Shown here: positions 45,177 to 55,995 of the stretch, in pieces
Position numbering within the stretch: the stretch's first letter is position 1
Layout of the letters: the number at the start of each line of letters is the position of its first letter
NCBI GenBank assembly: GCA_001566295.1
Contig: KQ964245.1
Span: forward strand, 1,617,524 to 1,681,523
Reading direction: 5' to 3'
Source of the DNA: Microdochium bolleyi
Lineage: Eukaryota > Ascomycota > Sordariomycetes > Xylariales > Microdochiaceae
DNA: 64,000 nt
Made by a program: the position numbers and the translations under genes
Notes under the pieces: generated by a model
The model's database searches: none
Told to the model about the DNA's origin: nothing
The model's input: the letters and a program-made list of their open reading frames with translations, nothing else

Positions 45177-47148
45177 TTACTGCTTCTGGTTCGCCGCAGA
45201 GACGTTGTGCTCATCGACGCCAGTCGAGCCCGCCGAGGCGTAGGCGTCGACGTGCGTGCTCGCAAACTTGCGCGCCGACACGCGCTGCTCGAACAGGATG
45301 TCGAGCTCCTCGTACGTGCGGCCCTTGATCTCGGGCAGCCGGAAGTATCCCCAGACAAACATGCACGCCGCCGTGCCCGCCCAGAAGAAGCCGGCCTTGC
45401 CCTTCCAGTCCCACGCCGTCGGGTTCATCATGTACGGCACGAGCACCTGCGACACAATGTTGATCAGCTGGTACGACGTGCGGGCCAGCACGACCGAAAG
45501 TGGCCGCAGGCGGACGGACGACGTCTCAGACGTGATCGAGTACTGTGCGTGAGTCAGCCAGAGTATCTGGACACACCGCACCGGGAGATGATCTTTCTTG
45601 GAGAGAAGGTGCTCGAGAGACACTTACGGCAATGGGGCCAATGGTCAGCGAGTAGGTGAAGAGCCATGCGACACAGAGACCTCCAGACGGCCAAAGGGCA
45701 TTCTCTCCCGCAGAGACGTTCAGGATGCCGACCAGGAAGAGCAGCAGGGCGAGAGTGCCCATGCCGTACACGTAGATGGTCCGGCGACCAACCCAGGTAA
45801 TCAAGAACCACGACCTGGTAACGCAGATTGAACGTTAGCATACACAAGGCTTCTCCGTTTTCTTCATGTCCACTCTCGGTCCTGGTCTCCACTTACAGAC
45901 AAGTCCCGATGAAAGCCATGCCCTTGGCACCCAGGCTCAGGTCGAACGCCCGCGTGGTGTCCATGCCGGCGCTGGTGAAGAAGTAGGTGGGCGTGTACGC
46001 GAAGCTGCTGCCCGACAGGATCTGGCCCATGAAGGTCAGGCAGACAATCTCGGTGCGGCGCAGGTTGGCGCCCTTGAAGCAGTCGAGGTACGAGCCGCCC
46101 TTGGTCTCCTCGGACTCCATCTTGACAGTGTGCATCATCATGGCGAGCTGATTGTTCACCTGCTCCTCGGTCTTCCTGCCGCTCAGTCGGTTGATCGAGT
46201 GCCGCGCCTCCTCGATGCGGTCGACCCGGACGAGGTACCACGGGCTCTCGGGGGCAAGAAAGCCCACGATCATGAGCGGGACTGGCCACAGCTGTATGGG
46301 GAGGTAGCCTGTGTCAGCACTATGTCCATTCAAAATATCTAAGCCTGCTTGAGGTTTTTTCGTTTTGCATAAAAGACATACCCATTGGATCGCAAAGGGG
46401 ACCTTGTAGCCCAGCTCGCCGGGGATTTTGAGGCAGCCACGAAGAACACCGGTGGCAAGCAGTTGGCCGATGGCCCAGCACAAGTTGACATATGTTGTGA
46501 GGTATCCCTATCACGTGGCAGCAGCATGTCAGTGATTCTGTCCCAGCTGTGTCTACGTTATCCCGGCTGTTCTGGTTGGCTTACACGGAGGTTCGTGGGG
46601 CAGACTTCACTGGCATAGGACGGGCACAGGGTGGCGAAGACACCCCAAGACAGACCGCAGAGGATCTGGCCGCCGAGGAGCATGGCTCGGTCTTTGGCGA
46701 AGAAGACGACAAAGATGAAGAGGTTCAGGAAGCCCATGGCGCCAATCATGACCCAGCGGTAGCCGTAGCGGGAGATGAGCCAGCCGTTGAGGAGACCGCC
46801 GAAGATGGCGCCGACGGTGCTGCCCATGCCGAGGCCGACCTGCCACTGGGCGGGGACCTGCCACATGCCCTTGTCCGGGTAGTAGTCGCCAAACTTGAGC
46901 TGGAACTCTGGGTAGGCCCAGAAGTTGCCCATGAGGATGGTGTCGTAGCCCTCCATGATGATGGCCATGGAGATGGCGATGGACCAGAAGGCGGCGCGGT
47001 GGTTCTCGCGCATGGCCTGGAGGAAGCCCTGGGCGTGCTCATCGTCGGTGGCCTGCTTGGCCTCGAAGAGGGCGCTGTGGCCGAGCTTCTCCTCGACGGC
47101 CGTGTTGGCGACCTTCTGGGCCGTGTTGAGGTCGTGCTTGTCCGCCAT
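45177..47148 (-). CDS. MFS sugar transporter, maltose/alpha-glucoside permease type
   Basis: Five exons (47148-46585, 46507-46382, 46291-45897, 45814-45628, 45542-45177) join in phase to 545 residues with twelve predicted helices. Family features: hydrophilic N-terminus of about 50 residues; MEGYDTILMGNFWAYPEFQ in helix 1, as in fungal maltose permeases; GWLISRYGYRWVMIGAM (loop 2-3 motif); CPSYASEVCPTNLRGYLTTY, the helix 4-5 motif, completed only after splicing; PESPWYLVRVDRIEEARHSI after helix 6; and LPEIKGRTYEELDILFEQRV after helix 12. Such proteins import maltose, other alpha-glucosides or related sugars by proton symport at the plasma membrane. The start at 47148 follows a leader with a TATA-like element; an in-frame upstream Met at 47253 overlaps that element and is not preferred. 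No maltase gene sits beside it. Confidence 0.93.
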
Positions 47149-49535
47149 GGTGACAGGGAGATGTGCTGGCGGGCGGGTGGTGTGTTGGCGATGCTCGAGG
47201 GCTGGGGGTTTTCCGGCCGAGACGAGACAGCGCCGGCTGGCCAGCAGCGACATATATACATGTCCGCACGTCTATGGCCTGGCGTGTCGATCGTGGGCAG
47301 CATCACGTCGAGTGGCCGGGGCCTGGTCCGGGGTCCGGGGTCTGCGTTCTGGGGTCTGGAGTCGAGGCTGGGGAAAGCGTCGTATGCATGCATGCATGTT
47401 TGGATCCTGACGGTCTGGAGAAACCCTGCCGCGGCTCGTCGACGGCGCAGATGCAGGCCTGAGTGGTGGGATTGACCCGAGGCCACCAGTCGGGACGCAG
47501 ATGCTCTATTCAGGCTAATCATCAGTTCCCGGGATGGAGAGGCTCCAAGGTCGAGCTTGTCGAGCTTGTTCGCCAGACTACTGTGGATTCGCTGGTCTTG
47601 GTTGATCTTGGTATGCTCTCATGGCGGCCATGCCTGTCGGACTCTGTCGGACTCTTGGCTGGCTCGTCCAAGAAGTCTGGTCCGGTCTTGGGTCACGCTT
47701 GGGGATGCTTGTCGCTGCCACTCACTCCCCCCAGCCTGGCCTGCTTGAGAGATGCCCAAGGTGATTGGCGACCTGTTCCCTCTGCCGCCGGCCACCTTTG
47801 GTTCTGGGCAAGTCTTTGTCTGCCCACCTGCACGCTTGGAGATGCTCGGCCACTCGCCCCAGCAGCGCCCGAAACCCCATGCCCCGTCCCGCCCCCCGCA
47901 AAGCCAAATCCTGGGGCTTGAAGCTTGGCGCGGTCCCCCACGGGCTTATATATCGTCGTCGGCAAACCTCTCTTCTCGGTGTCCTCGCCCAACTGGCGAG
48001 ACGGGCGAGACTGGGCAGCCTGTTCCACACGACCAAGGAGCCGAACCCCTGCTGACACCTCGACACCCGACGAGCCACAACCCCGTCCGTCTCGGCTCAC
48101 CGTCCCCGACCATCCCTGCACACAACAACGAAACATGGCCAGCCGCCACACGGACGGCATGGGGTGGGATGACGTGCATGACACCATCCATTCCGTACGT
48201 TGACTGTCCCATATGGAGTACTGCCTAGGTGCCTAGGTTTACTTCCAGCAAAATCTTGCTCGGAATAGCACGAACCGACCCCGTCACTCGGGGACACAGC
48301 TGGGAGACGGCCGGACACCGCGACGGCAGGATCAAGTCGACGAGACCAAAAGAGGAAACAAGATCCAAGAGCGAGACAAACAAACCTCTCTTTCCGCCCT
48401 TGCCAATCCCGTGGCCAGGTGCTCTCAATGCGAAGAACCTGCGAGATCAGCCCCCCTCCTCCTGCTCCTACTTTGACTTTCACAGAATAAAGAGCAGTGA
48501 CAGGTGAGAATCACATGGAAGCCTCGCCCTTGTCGCCTCTTTAACCGGGCTTTTCCCCCCTTGCGCTTCTCCTCGCGCATGAATAAAGCTAAATAGACCC
48601 TTCGCTCTCCTCCGGCGGGGCGACGCAGTACAAGCATCCCGCTCCTCCCTCCAGCGTGGTGCACTGTCAGGGCTCTCGATCACGAACCGGAGGCTCTTGT
48701 CCGATTTTCTCGTCGTGTCTGTTTTTTCCTCCTTTCCCCTTTCCCTCTACGATGCAGGCTCGAAGACTTCGCAGATCTCAGGGCCAGGCTCTTCAAAGTC
48801 ATCCTCGAAGCCCGTTGCTCTCACTGCTCATCGGCCATTCCCTCCACGCTCGATGTAAGACTTGATTCGTGCTGTGGTCGGGGATTAGGTAACGCTGGGC
48901 CTGAAGAGAACGAAAATAAATAAACAAAAGAGCCAAAGGGCTAGATATGTTAGCAAGCAACCTCGTTCCGACTGACAGCAACCCCAAAACTAAACATGAG
49001 GTTCTGACACGTATTCTCCCGCATCCCGACAAGGCAAGGTTACAAACACACGGCCAACCCCAGATCAGATCAGCAGGGAGGCTGAGCTGGACCCGGCTGT
49101 CTGGGTGAGACCCACTGCGAAGGCCAAGGGATACCCTTCCCATCCGATCATGAACGACACGTGCCAGGGTCTGTTTGCCCTGATGCCTATACATGTAGAG
49201 CCCAAGAACACCCTAGCGTAGGGTGGTATTCGGGACTGGCACCCCAAGCACCCAATGATTCGGTTCCCGGCAGGTCTCAGACACCACGAGAAATAGCATC
49301 ACAAGAATGAACCAGATGTTCAGTCACTAGCTTTATGAAACTAGCTCAAGTCGAAATGTCACGGATATTGCCCAAATCTTCGTGAGAAGTCGCTCTAAAA
49401 CAGATCTACCCTAGTTTTCAAGTCAAAAGCACCGCTGTTGTATTTTCTTACAAAAACCTTTTCCTAAAAAAGCCGTGGCGGTATCTGCTTGACATCCACT
49501 AGTATCGGCCGCTCGTCCGCCATGATCCTCTCGAG
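47149..49535. other. Intergenic region of 2.4 kb
   Basis: Holds the transporter promoter at its left side and the 3' untranslated region of the seven-helix protein at its right. Between them a plus-strand TATA-like element (47945-47952) precedes a C/A-rich leader-like stretch and an ATG at 48135 that opens a possible two-exon, 95-residue frame (see findings). CATGCATG repeats lie at 47386-47398. No firm gene. Confidence 0.5.
47252..47259 (-). promoter_or_regulatory. Candidate TATA box of the MFS transporter gene
   Basis: An ATATATAC-type element (TATATATG on the minus strand nearby) lies about 105 bases before the ATG at 47148, a typical distance for an inducible fungal transporter gene. Motif and spacing only. 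Confidence 0.35.
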
Positions 49536-51007
49536 CTACTGCCGAATGCGCGGACGGTAGTGATGATGTGTGTCGTGCTCTGCCGCCACCACGTCACTAA
49601 GCTCAACGTCCTCGACGCTGTCCCCAGGTGTTCCATTTACACCACAGTCGCTCGACTTGTTGTAGTACATGGAGGAACTGTTGCCGCCACCGGTGCGGCT
49701 GGAGTGCAGAGTCCCTTGGCGGCTGCCGTAGGTGCCTGGCATCGGCTTCTCCTCAATTTTCTGAAACTTCTTGGGAGTAAACGTCTCGTACATAGTCTGC
49801 CTGAAGGGCTTGGTCGTGCCGAAGACGACAAAGACAAGAAAGCCAGAAGTGACACCGGGAAGATAGATGACAGAGCTGGCGATGGCATTCGACGCGGAAA
49901 GATCCGGCTCAGCGCCGATGGCGGCGGCATCTTTTGTGCCGAGAAAGAACCTGATCTGGAATAGGATCGTTACGACTTCGTAGGCGCTCAAGACGAGGAA
50001 TGCGATGGTGAAGCGGACCAGTAACCAGCGGTCGTAAATGGATGCAGCCCCATTGGTCGTGACGTTTCGCGCATACGGGTTCCAGGACACGAGCTTCCGT
50101 CGAGTGTGAATATATTTGCCGAGGATGCAGACCATGAGAATCGAAGTCAAACCGATGCCGATAAACACTGTTTGGTTACACAAAGATGGGTCAGTCATGC
50201 TTCGCAGGACAGTCGTAGGTTTGCGGATGAACTTACTGCAAGAGTCCGCCACGATGATGAATGCCACTGTAGACTGCTGTATAGCTGGCACTGCGCCAAT
50301 GCTCATGACAAAGATCGGGAACAACCAAGCAAAGATCTTGGTGGCAATGGTCGACCTCCTCATCATCTTGACGAATCTGTCCGCGTCTGACATGCCGTAG
50401 ACGGACTGCGCCAGGGTAGCAGCCCTACAAGGTCGTCAGTCCAGTCCTGTGCCTTGCAAGTATCCATGTCATGTAGAGAGTCCGGCTAGACCTACCATGA
50501 GAGGGCCAGGAGGGCGCAAACGTTGTAGCTATAGGCTTCTGCGATGGGTCTGTCAACAGTCTGAAAGGCAAGCCAGAATTCCGAGCAAAGGCCTGCTGCG
50601 CCGACTTACGGACATAGAACAAACCGAGATCCAGGCCGGTGTTGGCGCCCGCAACGATGAGCGATGGCGAACCGACATTGGCGAGGGCATAGCGGTGCTG
50701 CTCCCACTTGACCTCTGCCCACCAGCCAATACTGTGACACTGCTGGATAATACTGGCCACGGTCCCGAGAAGAGAGGCCGCACTCAAAAGGCCGACGTCT
50801 GTCACGCTCCTTGTCAGTGTCGTGTATCAAACTGCGGAATACGACAAGCAAAATGAGCATGATCGCTCGTCAGCACTTACAGCTCGTCCTCTCAGCGTGG
50901 ACCCAGACGAGCCAGAGGGTCAGACAACAGCATGTCAGGCTCAGAAAAGAGTAGATGAGGACGCCAGTGGCAGCGCCAACTGCCTCACTGGGGAATGTGC
51001 CAGACAT
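49536..51007 (-). CDS. Seven-helix integral membrane protein (GPCR-like), function unknown
   Basis: Modelled as five exons: 51007-50881, 50798-50614, 50560-50496, 50424-50237, 50167-49536, giving 398 residues. Hydrophobic segments include GVLIYSFLSLTCCCLTLWLV, VGLLSAASLLGTVASIIQQC, EAYSYNVCALLALSWAATLA, AWLFPIFVMSIGAVPAIQQS, FIGIGLTSILMVCILGKYIH, LLVRFTIAFLVLSAYEVVTI and SSVIYLPGVTSGFLVFVVFG, about seven in all, followed by a cytosolic tail of some 80 residues. This is the layout of fungal G-protein-coupled receptor-like proteins, but I recognise no specific class. Junctions 1, 3 and 4 are well supported. Intron 4 (50168-50236) has 69 bases and no stop, so its retention would also give an open frame. 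The second junction is odd: the strong donor GTAAGT at 50609 leaves the next exon out of frame, while a weak GTCCGT at 50613 keeps it in frame. Confidence 0.78.
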
Positions 51008-52629
51008 GGTGATGCATAAAGAGGGCAGCCACTGGGTTAGCTAAGAGTCGATTTTGATTGTTGGCGAGTGGAACAAAGGGACGCGGAGCAGATCATAGTA
51101 AAGGTCGGAGGAGGACATGAAGGGTCTGGCGTGTGAGACGACGACGGAGAGCGCCGGGCTGAGCGATCAATAAGCAGCATAAGGGCGAGCCCACAGGCTG
51201 CCGCACCAGCGCCGGTAGCGTGCCGGACTTGGCTATCTCGAGACTCACGGGAAGCCAATCCGCTTGTCAAGCCACGACCGAGGCCAAGGCCAGCCGGCCA
51301 GGCACAGACTCAGGGTCCCATGATGGCGGGTGTGGTGGAGCCAGGTGCGCACATGGCGAGCAGGGTTGTCGAAAATCATTCACAGCCCAGCCCTGGAGAG
51401 CAGCGAGGAGCTGAGGCGGGATCTGGAGGCCGGCGGGGATCATGACTCCTGCTCGAGCCCGAGAGAGGAGGTGATTGTAGTGACCCTGTCCTTACGCTGC
51501 GAGGACAACCCATTGAGTGTTGAAGAATGATGCAGCCCCTAGTCGTCTGAAGTCGCCGAAATGCAGGCCCTTGGCAGGTGCAACGGTGACATCGATGCAG
51601 GTGACCAAAATCTCAGATCGTGGGGGCGTTCTCCAAGCCCCAATCTCATCTGCCCTTCACAGTATTCGTGCCGCAACAGATTGGGCGCCTGCGGCGAAGC
51701 CGTTAGTATTCAGCCGCCGCCACGACGCCGCTTCGAGATGTAAGTGCCCGTCTTGGCAGCCGACAATGCAGAGTCCCGGCGCCATCGGCTTCTAGGTGAT
51801 CCTCAGAATGCTTCCATCGCTAGTGCCGAGAGAGCCTGCGCCGGTTTCGTCCTTGTCCTTGTCCTCTCGGTCTGACTCGCGTCCTAAACGTCCGAGCAGA
51901 AACTAGCCATGCGCGAGCTCCCTCAGCAAGATGACGAGGTGGAGAGAAACACAGTCCTCTGAGACGACTGATGCGACATGACACCGAAACCCCAGAGCGT
52001 GCACCTCGGTGTCTGGTTGCTCAACACCATCCTGCGATCTATGCTTACCCCCGATGCAGGAAACTCATGCTTCTCCAGGAAGCTTGGCGCCCCCTTGTCC
52101 GATGTGCACAAGGATAACCACGCGATCTGGTGTGTTTTTGCTCCAGGAGGCTGCCACGTCCAGACACGAAGAGAAGCGTCCTGCTGGATTGGGGGGTTTG
52201 CCCACCGGGCAAGCCGCCCGAATCCGGTGTCTCCTCCCGCGCCTAGCTGCGGCCGCCAGTGGGTCTCGGGGATGGGCACATGCAGGACATGCTCCATTGC
52301 TCTGCAACAAGCCCGAGCACAAATCAGTCATGGCCCATTGTTGCGGGCCAAGTCATGTACTGGTCGTCTTGTGTTGATTAAGAATGAGGAAAGGAAGCTC
52401 CGCGAGAGGAGCCCTCCAGCTCCCGGTACCCCGTCTTCGCCAGTCAAAGCTGTCTACTCTCGGGTAGATCTGGCAAATACCCGAAGCAAAGTGCGCACCT
52501 GACTCTCGCGGCATTGGCCTGATATGGAGACAATAATGCCCGACAAGTTGCGAAAGAGGTTCGACAAACTGGTGTATTCAGCAGCTTACTTCTACAAGGC
52601 TACCTAGGTAGGTAGCTTGCAAACAGACC
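51008..52629. other. Intergenic region between tandem minus-strand genes
   Basis: Promoter side of the seven-helix gene and 3' side of the amidase gene. Open frames on the plus strand (for example 51978-52502) have no protein-like features. No gene supported. Confidence 0.55.
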
Positions 52630-54828
52630 TCAAGCATCTTCACTGCTGCGCGCCTCATCACCAGCCTGCTTGACTACTTCTCCTCCCCGCCTCGCGAGCT
52701 CCAGCACATCCACCCATGCCTCCGGCCGGATTCTGCCTCCTGGGTGTACCGCGTTGAGATACTCGTCCGCTTCGGCTGCGAAGCTCAGCAACTGCTCCTC
52801 GGCGCCCCACTCGCCCGTGGCCATGAGGCCGATCGGGACCCTTCCCTGGTGCTCTCCGGCACTCGCGCCTGCAGACGCGTCTTCGGAAGGGTCGAAGTAC
52901 CCCACGGGGGCGCTGACGGCGGGACACCCCGTCGCGTTGGCGAGCCAGATGTACATCATCTGCCGCATCGTCATGTTGCCGTCGCTGAACCCGTACGCCT
53001 GGTCCGCAGGGTTGATCTTCCAGCCGGCCTCGGGCGCTGTAGGAGTGACGATGAGCAGGCCGGGATACTTCTGGAACAGGAACGCCATGTGCTGCATCAG
53101 CAGCTCGCGCAGCTGGCCGTACTTGATCATGTCGACGCCGGTGGTGCACGCCGCCGCCGAGAGCAGGATCTTGTTGCAGTGGTTCGCCATCGACAGGAAG
53201 TCCCCTCCCGGCTGCGCGGCGCGCGTGCGCTGCCGGTCCAAGCTCTCGGTCAGCGTCCAGGCGCCGTGCGCGTGCTGCGCTTCTTGCAGGTAGGGAATGT
53301 GGATGTCGACGACCTCGTAGCCGAGTTTCTCCTGGAAGTACGCCACCGCCTTGCGCGTGGCGTCGCGGACCACGGGGCTCGCGCGGTCGAACCACTCGCT
53401 GTAGATACCAATCGTTTTCTTAGGGCCGCCACCCCTGCCACCGGCACCTGACGGTGACAGTGACGGTGGGATGGACGTTGCGAAAGCGCGCTGCACGGCG
53501 TCGTCCGGGTTCGGCGCCGTCATGAGGCGGTACGCAATGCGCAGATCCGCAGCGGTCCCGGCCATAGGGCCCACGACGCACACGGACGACTTCATCGTGA
53601 CGGTGCGGTGCTGTGAGGGCTTGAGGCCGTACGTCCCGCAGAACGACGACGGGATCCGGATGCTGCCTCCGGCGTCGGTGCCGACCGCAATTGGTACGAG
53701 TCCGGCACAAAGCGCCGAGCCGCCGCCAGACGACGATCCGCCCGTGTAGTACCCCGGGTGGTTCCAGTTCACGGGTGTGCCCCAGCGCGGGTTGCACCCT
53801 GTGACGTCCGAGCCGAGCTCGTGCATCGCGAGCTTGCCGATCACGACTGCGCCCGCAGCCTCGAGCTGCTTGACCGGCCACGTGGTCGCCTTGGCGGGCT
53901 TGAAGTACGGGTGGCCGGCGTCGTACTGCAGTCCAGTATGGCTCACATACCCTTCAACGTCGCAATCATCCTTGACTCCCACGGGCACGCCATCGAGCAC
54001 GCCGAGCGCGCTGCCGTTGGCATATCGCTCCGTCGACGCCGCGGCGGCCCGCAACGCCAGATCCCTGTCTGTCACCGCCCACGCGGCCTCGTACTTGGCA
54101 GGCGGGCTCTGGCCGCGCGAAATCAGTGGGAGCAGAGCCTCCGCGACCTGCGTCGGCGTCACGGCGCCGGACTTGTACAGCTCGTGGTAGTCTGCCGCCG
54201 AGAGGAACCTGCCGGGCAGGGACTCTGGCTGGCGCAGCATGAGCTCCGGGTCGATGGCGAGCCTCTTCTGGCTCGTTGCTGCTGCGGCAGCATCCTCGGC
54301 GAAGCCCAGGGGCGTGACGGTGGACGACAGGCGCGAGTCGTACTCGTGCAGGCCCGGGATGTCCTTGATGTCGCCGAACTTGGCGTTTGTCCAGACCGCC
54401 TTTGCAATCATGGGGGAGCGTGTCATGCTGTTTTGTGCGTAAAGTGTCAGCTTTTGCTGTGTCGTGTTTCACATCCCAAGATATCCTCCTGCCTCATTGT
54501 TGAGAGATCGCTTTAAGAGAGGTGAGGCTCTCGTGATAAGTCTCTCTTGCGCGCGGGGCCTGTTGCATGTCCAAACACGGCAGTCGCAGCAAAACCAAGA
54601 GCCCTGGGTTGATATATCGACAGGGGTGGCTTCAGAGAGCAGAGTAAGAGGGTGAGAGAGTGAGGAGAGAGACAAGACAAGAGAAACGTACATGTTGGCA
54701 GCCGCGACGAGTAGCCAGCCGCGGAGCACGGGGTTCTTGTCCTCGAGCACGGCGTACGGCGTGCGCGGGCCCTCGCGGGCAAGCGGGTAGTTGGCGAAGC
54801 GCTGCTGCTGCTGCTGCTTGGCCGCCAT
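52630..54828 (-). CDS. Amidase-signature family hydrolase
   Basis: Two exons (54828-54692 and 54427-52630) join in phase to 644 residues; the intron is long for this genome (264 bases, donor GTACGT). The protein starts MAAKQQQQQRFANYPLAREG, a short Gln run coded by CAG/CTG repeats. The amidase-signature core is complete: LGVLDGVPVGVKDDCDVEGY with the catalytic Lys at about residue 198, GGSSSGGGSALCAGL with the bridging Ser at about 277-279, and AVGTDAGGSIRIPSSFCGTY with the nucleophilic Ser at about 301. These enzymes cleave carboxamides with a Ser-cisSer-Lys triad. Fungal members include acetamidases and fatty-acid-amide-hydrolase-like proteins; the substrate here is unknown. An ATG at 54426 in exon 2 could start a shorter form that still keeps the full core. 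No secretion signal is visible, so the enzyme is probably cytosolic. Confidence 0.92.
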
Positions 54829-55995
54829 CTTTCTTTTTCGTTTCCTTCGTCGACCGGTGACTCTTTTCTTTTGGGTGGTTTTGTTTACTCTTTTCCCTTC
54901 CCCCTTTTTTCCACCTTTTTGTTTGATTGACCACTTTGCTCTGGTGAGATTGTTTGCTGGTGCGGAGGAGTTGAGACTGAAGTTGCAGTTGGAGGTCGGG
55001 GAGTGGAGAAAAGGTGCCTCGGCTGGCGCGCGCAAGACAGCTCGTGCAACTATGGTACTTTAGGTAAGGTACCCTTTGGTATCTAACTGAAGCCTCCACT
55101 TGCCGATTATGGTCGAGGGGAGGACGCGCGTACGGGGAGGATGCCGCCGCCCAGTTTCTGCCTGCGCGTGTCAGGGACAGCCAGATTGCACTGATGGGAT
55201 GGCACCTAGTGGCACAGCTCGAAGATTCGCGATATGAGAAATTACAGGAGAGCGTGAGTGAACAGGAACGGGACAACTCCTGCAGCGCGTCCGTATCGGT
55301 TTTATCGGGAAGAAGCAGCGGCTGAGGCGGCGGCCGTGGGGCACGTGCGGCGGTGCGGGGAAAAGGGTCTTGCTTGTTGGAGTAGGTCCGCGACTTTAAG
55401 TACATCGAGGCGGAGACGGACCGCCGTTGCATGTGAAGATGCGCGGTGAGCGACAAGCCGACTTATGCACAGCTCCGACCGCGAAAGGGTACCATCGTAG
55501 GTACTTGCTTGCAATATGTCCGGGAGCTTCTCTCGAGGCACTCCTATCGGACCGTTGTTGTATCAGGTGTGAAGTCACGAGCAGTCCTGCCATGGACATG
55601 TCCACGGAGCCCCCCAATCTCAAGTACAATCGTCTCTTCTATATTCGTGTTGTACGCGTTGCAAACTATTTGCCTGGGGGGGATTCAGTCCCACCCTTAT
55701 CAGCCGAATGCCGCTCCTTTTGATATGTACAAATGAAGTCGCTAACAGCGACCCTCCTTCGAAATGCTACAAATCCGGTACAAACCGCAGGACCCCGACG
55801 ATCCGCAGAGAATGACGATGCCTCGCTTACAGGGCCAAGACACGCTATGAGTCTGGAAAACCTGATATCAAATTACAAATTGTGCTTGAGAAGAATGAGT
55901 CTGGAACAGTCGACATCACCGCCGATGAAAGAAGACGTCGCTGTTGCGCCCGGGTCGCGAAGCCGCATGTCGGACACCGGCGATAAGTGCTTGAC
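54829..55995. other. Intergenic region between amidase promoter and the glycosyltransferase-like 3' end
   Basis: The 100 bases before the amidase start are A/G-rich on the minus strand (T/C-rich on plus, 54,830-54,930), a likely leader. No gene seen in the rest. Confidence 0.6.

Noticed and set aside
47149..47253. Upstream Met of the MFS transporter at 47253
   Set aside because: It overlaps the TATA-like element and adds residues unlike other sugar transporters.
54424..54426. ATG of amidase exon 2 as the main start
   Set aside because: Joining to the upstream exon is in phase and adds a plausible N-terminus; kept only as a possible alternative start.
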